Positions 1 to 10,637 of a stretch of DNA of 64,000 nucleotides are shown piece after piece. The position numbers and the translations under genes were made by a program. Source of the stretch: Liolophura sinensis (Eukaryota > Mollusca > Polyplacophora > Chitonida > Chitonidae); assembly GCF_032854445.1 (NCBI RefSeq), contig NC_088296.1:16607485-16671484 (forward strand), given 5' to 3'. The notes under the pieces are model-generated. The model made no database searches, had not been told where the DNA came from, and worked only from the letters and a program-made list of their open reading frames with translations. How positions within the stretch are numbered: position 1 is the first letter of the stretch; each line of letters begins with the position of its first letter.

Positions 1-2774
1 TTTAGTATGCACAGGTGAAAGATACACAGGTATGTAAGTAATATCTCGCGCCTACTTGACATATCTTTTTATGATATACTGTTACAATTGGTCAGAAGCC
101 AATAGGTCAGTATATTGTTGACTTTAGACGTGTGTACGTGTGTACGTGCGTACATAAACACGACAAGACGACAGCACGGCGTCGGAGAAATTACCGTTAC
201 CGGTATATAGCGAATGTATACATGTATTGAAATTAGCCAAATGAATTTTTGTTTCATTCATTCTGTATGATTTGATAACCTACATTTGTGTGGCACATTA
301 AAGACTTTGTTTAATTATTCGACACTGTTCAGAGACCAAATAGTGCAAGGAAGACTATTTTGCAAAAGTAAGCAATTTTGGGGGGGGGGGGGGGGAGTAA
401 AAATTGTACGAAGGTTACAAGGCTACTTGTCAAGTGTGGCGTCAAACACCAATCAAATAAATATATGTCTAATAGATCAAACTAATTAAAAGCTTTTAAC
501 TTAATCTGAGCAGCAGTTGTAGTTGTTACATATCAGGATACAGTCACCTAATATGTTTATTTACCTATTTCACTTCTTTTTTAAACGCCGTGTGTTTTCG
601 GGCATATCTGACGGTGGTCGAGTTTATAGCAACTAACTATAGGTGGATGTATTTCCATTGACAAATATAGTGAAATGTAGATTTTGCATCAAAATTATGT
701 TTGTTTTTCTGTTAAAAAAAATCCCCCATTCCCCACCCCCATCTCTCTCCATTGATCTCTCTCTCTTGTTCGAAGATGAATGTCCGTTTCACAACAAGAC
801 ACTATAGTAACGGACATGCAGAAAGTTTTCTTTGTCCGGTACATAGCTTATTTCCTATCCACTTGTGCGTTATAAAATACGACCCAAGCATTTACACTGG
901 CGCTATAATGACAGCGAAGACAGGAGCTCGTGTTATCGTCCGATATCCCCTGTTATCATAAGTGGTAGTCAAACATAGTCTCTGCCTACGGAACTGCGGC
1001 TGCTCTGTTCGTACAGGCTTTATGGTACTGGCGAAGAGAAAGGGAAATGACAAAAGTGTCCCTGTGTCTGATTGTGCTCTATCTAAATCAAAGATATTTA
1101 TTAGAAGCATTAACCCAGATCAGACGTTATTTGTCCAAACAGCCGAGCTCCAAGAAGTGGGGTTATCAGGGGGTGGGGATAGCGCCTATCTAGAGCTATT
1201 TCTAGCGACAAGAGATTGGCTTCGTTAAGCTGGGAAATTTTCCACTTCAGGCATAGCAATGGATATTATCAAATTTAATAACACTATGGAAAGGCTTCCT
1301 CTGTGATCTACAAAAGTGCTGTACTAACTCCAGCGTGAAAATGTATCTGATGTATGCTTCCCATTTCTGTATTTGTTCTGTAGTGGATTATTTGTGCATG
1401 AGATAATAAAACCGATACAACTTGTTCATGAAAAACGATTACAGCGAGCACAAGGACACATGTAATAACATCGACATTTACTGAGTGTTTGCCAAAATAC
1501 ACGAAAAAAATCCCCCAAAAAACAATACTACTAGGTGTCTTCGAAAATTGTGCCATAGTTTGGAATGTCACTTTTAGCATTGTTTCTGGAAAATCACAAA
1601 GGTGTTTTTTTGTTTTGAAACCAATTTGATCTCGACACGGACCTAAATATAGTTCTTGTTCGCTGGAAAGCGGTTCAAAGACCGCAGTTATGAGCACCCC
1701 GATAGACATGTATTTGGCCTATCCCAATGTTTTACGCGCTACAGAAGCCTCAGAAATGACTCGCTCAAGACACCAGCCTTGTAGAGAAGCAGCTATATCA
1801 TTTTTCATGTCAAGATTTAACCATTATTTGTATAAATTATATTTAATACTTTTCCAGGTACATTAGATTTGAATCTTTAAGACGAAACGCTACAATATCG
1901 AATTATATTTTTATTCCAACGTAAACCGTAAAACTAATTCGCTTTCCAAACAACGTTTTTTAAAACTGTTCGTGTGATTCACCAGTTACACATTGAAAAA
2001 CAACGGACACTTATTATGTATTCTCCTCGGAGGTATTTCTAACACAGTTTTAATCCGCGGATATAAATTACATTATAGCCTATACGATGCGATGACCCCG
2101 AGTAATATAACCCTGCCTCTGAGCATCCCTGCACGTGGCTAACGGTCATTTTACTGGCCGAAAATCCCAAATCATAATATTTTATTTCTGCAATTAAAAT
2201 CTGGAACAGCCTGTTTTCGAAGCACTTTATACGTGAATACATCTTAAGAAGCAGAGATCGCTATCAGCCTCCCCATTAATGTTCTAAGTGGCAAAGATGT
2301 ATTCAGCCAAACAGATAATCTATTTATAACCAATGAATATTAATGAATGCTCCGCTAAGTGGCCAAACAAGAGCCACAGCCGAGGACTTTGCAGTACTGT
2401 AAGTAGCGCTGGGGATATTGCTGCAAGCTTCTGATGCTATTAGACTGCTTACATTTCCCTAGTCAGGAATCGATATCCCCAACTACACCGTTATCAAGGA
2501 GTCTTTGGTATAGACCTTCACAATGCAATGCGGTTATTTTTGTATGAAAATAAAACTTTATGTACAAATAGCTATGAATGTGGCATGGTGACGGTGTGGT
2601 GCAAATCTGTAGGTATTTATATGTAAGTGTATTCTTGGGGGTTTGTGTCGTATTAAACAATTTTTCAGATGCAAAATAACGTTAAAAGTTATGTGGGAGA
2701 CATGAAATAGGGGTTTGATATGTAATTTTAAACATAGATCTAAACTTTTCTCCTAACTCAATTGCACAACCCTC
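1..2774. other. Non-coding stretch, nothing recognised
   Basis: AT-rich sequence with short unrelated open frames, the longest 133 codons on the minus strand at 1308-1709. That frame has no recognisable domain and overlaps no other signal. A run of 16 G lies at 380-395. No repeat family I know is visible. Confidence 0.5.
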
Positions 2775-3017
2775 AAAAAATAATCTGTTACATTTAAACA
2801 GAAAGTCTGTTGTCTGAGTGATGTTATCATATATTCATTTATAGCTGCAGATTATTATTTTAAATATGGCATAAATTTTCGATTAAATTAGCATAAAGAT
2901 CATATCAGACTAACACAATATTATGTTGATTATGACACAGTATTGTGATATAATAACAGCATACATTCCATCATCACTCAAACAATTAACTTTCTGTTAA
3001 AATTAACAGATTTTTTT
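2775..3017. mobile_element. MITE-like element with about 55-bp inverted repeats
   Basis: The left end, read inward, goes poly-A, TCTGTTA, AACAGAAAGT, then TTGTCTGAGTGATG. The reverse complement of the right end goes poly-A, TCTGTTA, AACAGAAAGT, then TTGTTTGAGTGATG. The element is about 243 bp, AT-rich and without coding capacity, as expected for a miniature inverted-repeat transposable element. I could not define a target-site duplication because the ends are A/T runs. The family is unknown. Confidence 0.6.
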
Positions 3018-3159
3018 ACATGAGTGAAATTAGTTTTGCACATTGTTACTTATGGGGTACTGGATCAGTCAGAGCTTTAGATACGTTCCAATGTTCTTCT
3101 TGTCTCACTGACAATAAACCGTCGACAGCCCTCGTCCAGATTTTCAGTGCTCCTACATG

Positions 3160-3280
3160 TATTTAACTGGTTGGTGCTTTATGTCGTATTCAAGAATATT
3201 TCACTTATACGACGGCGGCCAGCATTATGGAGGAAGGGAAGCCTGCATAGCCCGGGCAAAACATACGAGTATCCGCATGT
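3160..3280 (-). mobile_element. SINE, 3'-part relic
   Basis: Diverged copy of the window's main tRNA-derived SINE. The reverse-oriented tail keeps TTCAAGAATATTTCACTTAT and ACGGCGGCCAGCATTATGG. It decays after the GGGAAGCC...CCCGGGC core, and no tRNA head remains. Confidence 0.75.
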
Positions 3281-6200
3281 TTGGTCTTATATGATTGAAG
3301 GAGATATATCGCCTTCCACCATTATGGAATCAGACGGTGGAAACCTCTGGGTCACACATGGGTAAATTTCGTTAATTCGACTATTCTGGTGTCCATTCGT
3401 AAATCTAGCCGGAGATGCAAGTGAAATGTTGTTGAGCACGACGTCGAAGCCAAATCAAATAAAAAAATATTTGAAAAGAAAATGATATTTCTGTCCATTA
3501 AAGTTTTATGCTTAACTGCATCTTGATCCCTATTAAAAAAAATAATCCACGCGATTGTAAAGCCATTACCCACCCCTTCATCAAATATTGCGAATTTGAG
3601 ACTCTATATATGTAACGCTGTTGGCCGTCGCAAAAGTGAAATATTCGTGCGCACGGCCTAAAGCATGAATCAAATAAACAGATGTATAACATACACATGT
3701 ATGTAATATATAAGTCCCATTTCCCAATATTTCTACAAAATCGACCGTCATTTTAAAATGAGTAAGTAAAACATACTTCGGCACGGTGTTACATACCTAT
3801 TAATCAATCTGTCAATCAGTTAATCAATGCGATACCGCTGGTTTGTGAGACTGACAAGACAAACAACAAGAGATAACATTCATGCCTTCATTTTAGGAAA
3901 AAATAACCGAAATTAAGACATGTTAGACGAAGTCAACAGTAATTTAGGTTAGACACCACTGGTATTACAGGGCAGCTATACAGAAAATGCATGCCCCACA
4001 TATTAGTGTAGGACAGGGAGGACGTACGCGGCACTCTGTTTGAACATGGCGCATTCAATCGTACATCGCCCTCGTTTGTACCACAGGGAATCACCCATCC
4101 ATTAGGGACGACGTTACTGTTGTTAGATCTTTCTATTTATGTTCTCGTTGCTGATTCATCTAATAAGAGTAGCCACCCCCAAGAGCTTCGGAAAATAACT
4201 GTCGTCGATTTGCAAAATAGCTTCTTTGTTCGTCCCCACTAACTGGATAAATTGACATATGGTCACCTAGTCTAGGACAATTGATAAATATTTGTGTATG
4301 TGTGTTTCTTGCTGGTCCACTAGTCATCGGATGGACTTAGTTATGGACTCCATCGTTTGATGTAAAAATCGCACTATGTTCTCATAACCAGACGCATTAA
4401 TAAATCTCACGCGCGCGCGTCCCACAACCTCGCTATGGTCTTTTTACTTCATTGTGTCGAATCACGGGCACCTTCCCAAAACATCGCTCAGTCTGAGGAA
4501 ACTAACCAACCATAGAGTAGGACGACATGTCTCCATGGAAACGGAAAGTTTTACAACATTCACTGCACGGACATCAAACATCCAAATCTAAGCATATCAC
4601 GGTTGTTATCATGCATAATTCGTTGAGTCAGTTTGCACTTATGGGCCGATCTCGGGATCAACTGAACTGAGCTCTGCAGCAAGTGATTTATGTTCCTCTC
4701 CGCGGCCCGTACAGAGAGGATGTTAATTAGAAATGCCCAGTTCTTGCGTGTCTCCAGTGTAAGGGGTGTTACCTCATCGACATTAGTACATGACCCACGA
4801 TAACGTACGAGAGTGTCCGAAAGCCCCACACGCCGTGTCCAAATCGATGCTTAGCCTTTTGCGCAAAGACCAAATTTTGTCGCCAAGTGGAAGTTTTGGG
4901 CAAGTGGAACCTATTCCACAAAGCCATATTGACCACAGCCAGAGTTTTAAACGATGTCTTAACGTTTCTTTTTTGCTGAGTTAAAAGTTTAGTATAAGTT
5001 TTATGGGATGCTTTCATCAGTTCCACGCTAAGACAAATCTGCGAAATTTTCAACTTTCAGACAGCACTAAGAGGGCTAGTTTTTGAAAGACGATGAACGA
5101 GTGGTCAGGGTTGAACATCAAACACAAAAGTCCGATCAAAGTGATATTTTGACCGAGGTCAGGAATGGCTTTGAGGAATCGGTACTTGTCAGGACAGAAT
5201 TATTCTACCTAAAATATATTGTGGCAAGAGTTTCGCAGCTATTCAAAAATGGTTCTCAAAATTAGCACACAATATGTGCTGAGTGACTCATATTTTTTAG
5301 AGTAGGACATGAACAGGCCAATCACAAAGGTAACACGATCGATAAATACGCTCTACAATGTAGCTAAATGCTGAAGTTTCACGGATAAAAAACTTTCTCA
5401 TAAACTGGGAGAAGGTTAATGTCTTCAGAGTGATGGCGGAATAGATTCATCACTACAAGCTATTTTGTAATATATAAGACAGACGTGTTCAGGTATTCCA
5501 GGGGTATTTTTGTCCATGGCGAAATATTGCTGCTCTATAATGTAACCTATTCTAGCATCTCTCAGAAAACACGAGGTAATGCTAAAATTAACGCACTAGT
5601 CTTTATAGTGCATTGGCTTACAAGCAGACGAGTAGCTTTATAGATTATAGAGGTCTGCAACGAAAACTATCTGAGCGTTCACTCTGCCGGCACCTTGAAC
5701 TATGAAAGCGTTATGACATAGGCTAATTTAGGAAGGTATTAATGTATAGCTTTTCTGACACACCTAGCATTTTTCTCGGTTCTAATGAAAGCTTTGATAA
5801 ACCCATGGACCACCTACCGCACCGCTGGGGCTAAGGCGGGGAGGGGGGACCACATTGTGAGCGTTCATTATAGAATACACGAGCTGTCTTGCTTGCACGC
5901 TAGTTGGGCATTTACCACTTCCGTGATATGCGTTTTATGCACATGTAAGCATATGAAAAGAATAAACTCGTTTGTTTACATTTGAGCAAAATTTCCATGG
6001 TGAAGAAACTGGAGAAGGATATGGAAGGGTATTATCGCTAAATATGTCCATGCCAAATCCACATAATGTAAATTTGTGACATTGCTTTCCCTGAACAGAG
6101 GGTGTGCATGAGACAATGTTTTGATTTTTTGACAGGTGATGTATGATTCGTAGGCTAGTCGTACAAACCGTCCAGTGCGATGTTTGTCAGTGCATGAAAC

Positions 6201-7172
6201 GCTATATTTCATAAATCTCACACATCTGCCTAAACACTTTTGAGCCCATTTTTTAAAGAAAAATAAATATAAATAACACACGTTTAACTCAATGTTACAA
6301 TGTTAGAATTGCTTTGTCAAATCCTTTGGTGAAAGGAAAGACGGAGAGGGGCAAAACTGTGAGATGTCTATGCCATTTCTTTATGATTAATGTGGCGTAA
6401 AATTTCACATTATCTGATTTGGATTTACTACGGGTCAATGTAGCTTAGTGAAATTAAAAATGGGAATATGACGTAACTGTGAAGTTTGTAATAATATTTG
6501 ATGTGATTACACATAAAAGGAGGTAATAAGCCTCTTTTCCGCCTCCTTTTCACAAAAAGATTTCTACAACGGGAGGCAACTGACAAACTAATCTCTCAGG
6601 ATCACTGAACGCCAGGTGCACACTACTTCTCAGAAAATGGTGTGGCTTTTAACTAGAGCTAGAGACTAATCTTTTTAAATTCGTCAGTTTGCATGCCATT
6701 TTGTCCACTCTTTATTCCTATCATTTCTCAAAAACATAAAGAAGCCTTTTAGCCGTTTATCCTGTGCGACGTCACTTCCTAGACACAATCAAAAATCTTT
6801 TGTGAATGGATACTATTTTTTGGCATTCTTGACAAGAATATGTGTTGGTTAAATTGCCGAACAGAACACCAGATACATAAGTAACACGCTTTCTGATTGG
6901 CTTATCTCAACAACAAAACTCTAAAACCACAATAAATCTGAAGTTAAACATGCATAAGGTTTATTATTACTGTAGTAAAAAAACTAAGTACATTTAGTAG
7001 GGGTTGAGGACAAACATAAAATAACAGAATAAATAACAAAACAGTCAGTGTCCAAGTAGAGCATAATTGGTTCAATGGAAAAATGAACGATCAAATCTGC
7101 CATGTTTTACGGCCCATACAATATTGTGTGAATCAACCATAATCATGCATGCATCCAATGAGTTCAAATAGC
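3281..7172. other. Non-coding stretch, nothing recognised
   Basis: No frame with a recognisable domain; the longest is about 100 codons. No tandem array or SINE copy is seen. A short CG-dinucleotide run lies near 4411-4420. Confidence 0.45.
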
Positions 7173-7195
7173 AAAAAAAAAAAAAAAAAAAAAAA
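7173..7195 (+). repeat. Poly-A run (23)
   Basis: Uninterrupted A run followed by TTAATAATT. No recognisable retroelement sequence lies upstream, so it is not clearly a retroposon tail. Confidence 0.9.
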
Positions 7196-8300
7196 TTAAT
7201 AATTCCAGGTTTCATGATTCCGCATATAAATAATCAGATTTGAAAAGCACGAACGTTTTTTGTATGTTTTTCAGTAGAATAGTCAAATCGTGCATCGTCA
7301 GAGAAACTAGTGTTCAAAACATATGTCTTACGTGAAACACGTGTGTAAATTGGAGTCTATATAAGTGTTTTCATCTTTGGAAGTCACTAATGAAACCAAA
7401 AGTGTTTGAGACGGAGGTTGTCGATACGTAATATTCTGCTTATGTTAAAATATTCTGAGGCAGGGGCTTCCACTATTCGCACAATACGTCCTATATAACG
7501 AACAGCACGACTTACGAGATCGTTTTCTGCAGTAGCACTGAGACAAAATGAGCCGTCAGGTTGTAGCAATTACCACGTTGACACTTGAAATGGAATCACA
7601 AAGAGATGCTGTTTTGAACTGTTGTGAAGAAATAAAATTTTTACTTTCAGTTTTGCTGAACTTAATCTAAAAATGGAAATGAACAAGAAAAGGGCATATT
7701 GCAACCTGTGTATACTTTCGATCTGAAAAGTGAGTAGAAAATGTGGTACGAGGAATACATTAAAATATGTCGGTAGATTGTTGAGGAATTATGATAAAGC
7801 ATGACCTGCAAATTGCAAGTACACGCACATCCGAGAATCTGCTTTACTTAGATTCAATCTATCTTCAACAAAAGTAGAATTGCTCCTCTACCACACAGGA
7901 TGTAAAATGTAACGTGTCACGCGTAACCCTTTCAAGACAATCAACTGTCAACCCGATGACATGCACGCATTTGTGATTTTCAACAGCAAGACGAAATAAT
8001 CATAAATTAGTCAAAACAAACATCGTGATTCACATTTAATTTGATAAAGATTTGTGCAAACAATGTGAAGGAGTAGACGTCCAAAATTGCGAATACAATA
8101 TAGGAAAAGATCGAATCTCCTGTTTGAGGGGTGGTTTGGAGAAATAAGCACAATGCGTCACCTGTTTGACTTAACTTCAATATGTTTCTCTCACGATTCT
8201 CTGTCACGAGTGACAAGTGTTTATGATCCAGGCTTGTCCGCTGTGATATCTGGCGGTCCTTTTGCACAGAGTAATTTTCCTGACACACAACTTTCGACAG
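7196..8300. other. Non-coding stretch, nothing recognised
   Basis: No gene, RNA or repeat family recognised. The open frames near 8007-8356 overlap on both strands and have no domain signature. Confidence 0.45.
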
Positions 8301-8900
8301 GGCTTTTGCCGGCAAGCAGATTTACCCCGGAGTCTGTCATCGAGCCGGGCTTTTAAGCTTCAGCCTGGAAAATAATTACACATAAAAATCCCCACTGAAA
8401 TTTCAGCCCGTTCTGAGTAACGTCGAGACCTTTGATGTGGCGTTTTTCACCGGCCACATCCGGTGGTGCACACATGCGCATGGCCTCTCGCGTGTCACCG
8501 TGGCGACAGCGAGGTATAATTGATGGAAGATTGCCCGCAGCTGAGTCCGAGATGAAGTTACGCATTTAGCCGGGTTCCATAAATCCGGAGGGCGACTTAT
8601 GAAAAACTTCACCGTCGTTTAATTTTGCTTCGGCTCCCTTCGTCCAGCTGGTTGAATGGAAACGTGATCTGGAACACCCATTTCCCCGATATGTCTCAAG
8701 CCCCCTGCGGGCAACTGCCATCATTACGTAGAATATCTCTGTGAATGAAGAAGATTTCCAAGCATCCTCGCCAGGGGGCGCACTGGCGACGAAGATCTGA
8801 ATAGATCAGATTCTCCGTAATCTTGTCACAGCAGAAAAGCGGCTGAATTAATCAAGAGGGAGAAATCCTTGTCTAGGTGAGACAAAACTCCACCTTTACC
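8301..8900. promoter_or_regulatory. GC-richer non-coding block downstream of the membrane-protein gene
   Basis: This block is richer in GC and CpG than the DNA on either side, has no long open frame, and contains no recognisable SINE or transposon. It starts about 510 bases past the stop of the minus-strand gene, so it may be distal 3' UTR or a regulatory block. It contains the CTCF-like site at 8768-8785. The regulatory role is inference. Confidence 0.3.
8768..8785 (+). promoter_or_regulatory. CTCF-like motif
   Basis: The sequence TCGCCAGGGGGCGCACTGG begins here and contains CCAGGGGGCGC, which matches the core of the bilaterian CTCF consensus (CCASYAGRKGGC) closely. It lies in the GC-richer block 3' of the only host gene, a plausible place for an insulator. 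One motif match alone is weak evidence for binding. Confidence 0.35.
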
Positions 8901-9413
8901 CTAGTCATGACCACACTTTCTGGTCTTGTTTCTTATGAATCCACACAATATATGCAGTAGCTTTTTTGGCAGGCCTACCTTGAATAACATCGCAAACAAA
9001 AATGTTGTTCTGAAGACAGACTTTCGAGGACTTTACTAACACACCGTAAAATATTGGCAACAAGACACAAATAGCGAGTTCAGTGTTTGGCACGACCTGC
9101 CGTCACATTCACAAGTTGAATATGTACAAACGAGTGTTAATCGTCTTTCGTCGAGTCACTAACAAATGATTTGATTATCAAAGTCACAATAATGTTAAAT
9201 ACTTGATCACAATGGAAGGTATATTGGCAAGTAGAATGTTCTTTCATGTTCATGTATATAACAAATGCCACTATAGTCACTTAATTTTAAAACTCTTGAA
9301 AGCGAAATCTCATTTTCTCTCGACAACAGTCCAAGGCGGTAAAACTATCATTTCTGAGCGTCTCTTTTTTTGTGCGAGAACACAGTCTTTTTTCCTGTGG
9401 CGACTGATGACAC
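8901..9413. other. 3' flank of the membrane-protein gene
   Basis: This AT-rich sequence follows the TGA at 9414-9416 on the minus strand and is probably 3' UTR. I found no perfect AATAAA on the minus strand within it, so the cleavage site cannot be placed. Confidence 0.3.
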
Positions 9414-10637
9414 TCACGCACTTGTTTCCATAGCATGGTGATGCGGATGGTGATTGTGACCGTGGTGGTGATGAGGCGGATGTCGGTGACTACTCGTTGC
9501 CATAGTATGTGCGGAAGGATACACACCTTTTCCAATTGCGTGCATGGGGTACGGTGGCGGTGGGTAGTCGTCCACCATTGGAGGGTGATGATATTGTCTA
9601 TATTCTTTGGGCATGCTAGACACTGTCATATGCCGGGGACTATGGGGCGGCGCACCGTTATGCGGTACGGTCAACCTGTGCTGTTGTTCAGCACTGTCAT
9701 AACTCCGCCCCTCCGGAATAACCTCGTAGTAATTCTCCGAACTGGACCGACTGTAATCACTCGTGTCACGATCAGATATCGAGGGGTTAACGTAAAAGAT
9801 GTCCTGCGTCATCGTGGCTTGGCTTGATGTCACGGAATCATTGCCATTGCCCTTCTGCGTCTTAGTATCCTTCTGGCGTCGCCCCATTACCCATAACCCG
9901 AAGAATATAATCGCTAGCACAAACGCCAGACCGGCCACAATGCCCAACGCCACGGCTACGTACATGTATTTATCCTGTTCCTGGGGAGGCGGGATGTAGG
10001 TCTTAGCCAATGGGTCTGCTTCGCACTCACCATAATACCCACTAATATTGAAGTAATACCACAAACTGGTAGGAGTCTGCTTATTGCATTTGCTGACGGC
10101 GAAATACCACGTCCTCGGTCCGCTGGAGGCGAACGTTCGTTCTCCAACGCAGATGACGATCGGTTCCTCCGTGTCGTTCCTCAACACACAGCCTTTGGTT
10201 TTGTTCGACAATGACAAGGGAATAATCTGATTATTTTGTGGGGGGAGAATAGCCTCCCGTTCATGACAGGTCATCCCCTCCTTCAGATGCCGAAGCTGGT
10301 CGTCGTAATATATCAATAAATTAAGACAGCATTCCTTTAACGGGAACGAAAGCTGGTATTGAATCTTAGCCATCTCTGTTCGGAACGTCTTCTGGACTAG
10401 ATAGCCGTACCACGGTAGCTGCGTATACAGATGGCCCTTGACGATACAGGCAGGCTGTTCGGCCATAACCGGGGAAAACACGCACCCGAGAAGGACGCAC
10501 AGTAAGCCCAGGATCTTAAAGTCTCTGACATGAAACGGCAAGGGAAAATCCGGTCGGCTTAGTCCCATCTGGCGGCCTTGGTCGAGGATTGCGCCCATAG
10601 CTGTACGTCCACTTTTCTTCCTGAAACATGGAGCCAT
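9414..10637 (-). CDS. Single-pass membrane protein with GPR180/TMEM145-like ectodomain
   Basis: Only convincing host gene in the window. The frame is open upstream to 10691 but that codon is TTG. I chose the ATG at 10637 (A at -3, G at +4); ATGs at 10598 and 10568 are alternatives. This gives 407 residues. Numbering below counts from 10691. A hydrophobic segment at 59-76 ending VMA|EQ looks like a signal peptide. The ectodomain (78-240) has eight cysteines (82, 121, 122, 142, 168, 181, 202, 223) and three N-glycosylation sequons (163, 172, 215). The motifs CCLNLLIYYDD, NNQIIPLS and RTWYFAVSKC match in order the N-terminal extracellular (GOLD-like) domain known from GPR180 and TMEM145. One membrane span follows (about 242-268, then RRQK), instead of seven. 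The tail has tyrosines (NYYEV), a PPPPY WW-binding motif at 377-381, and a His/Pro-rich end (404-419). Ligand, partner and pathway are unknown. It could be one coding exon of a gene with 5' UTR introns, or a retrogene. Confidence 0.85.
   Translation of the reverse strand: MAPCFRKKSGRTAMGAILDQGRQMGLSRPDFPLPFHVRDFKILGLLCVLLGCVFSPVMAEQPACIVKGHLYTQLPWYGYLVQKTFRTEMAKIQYQLSFPLKECCLNLLIYYDDQLRHLKEGMTCHEREAILPPQNNQIIPLSLSNKTKGCVLRNDTEEPIVICVGERTFASSGPRTWYFAVSKCNKQTPTSLWYYFNISGYYGECEADPLAKTYIPPPQEQDKYMYVAVALGIVAGLAFVLAIIFFGLWVMGRRQKDTKTQKGNGNDSVTSSQATMTQDIFYVNPSISDRDTSDYSRSSSENYYEVIPEGRSYDSAEQQHRLTVPHNGAPPHSPRHMTVSSMPKEYRQYHHPPMVDDYPPPPYPMHAIGKGVYPSAHTMATSSHRHPPHHHHGHNHHPHHHAMETSA

Noticed and set aside
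1308-1709. 133-codon minus-strand frame
   Set aside because: No recognisable domain, signal or neighbours; this length is expected by chance in 64 kb.
9435-9999. Plus-strand frames opposite the membrane-protein gene
   Set aside because: Antisense shadows of the minus-strand coding region with unlikely composition.
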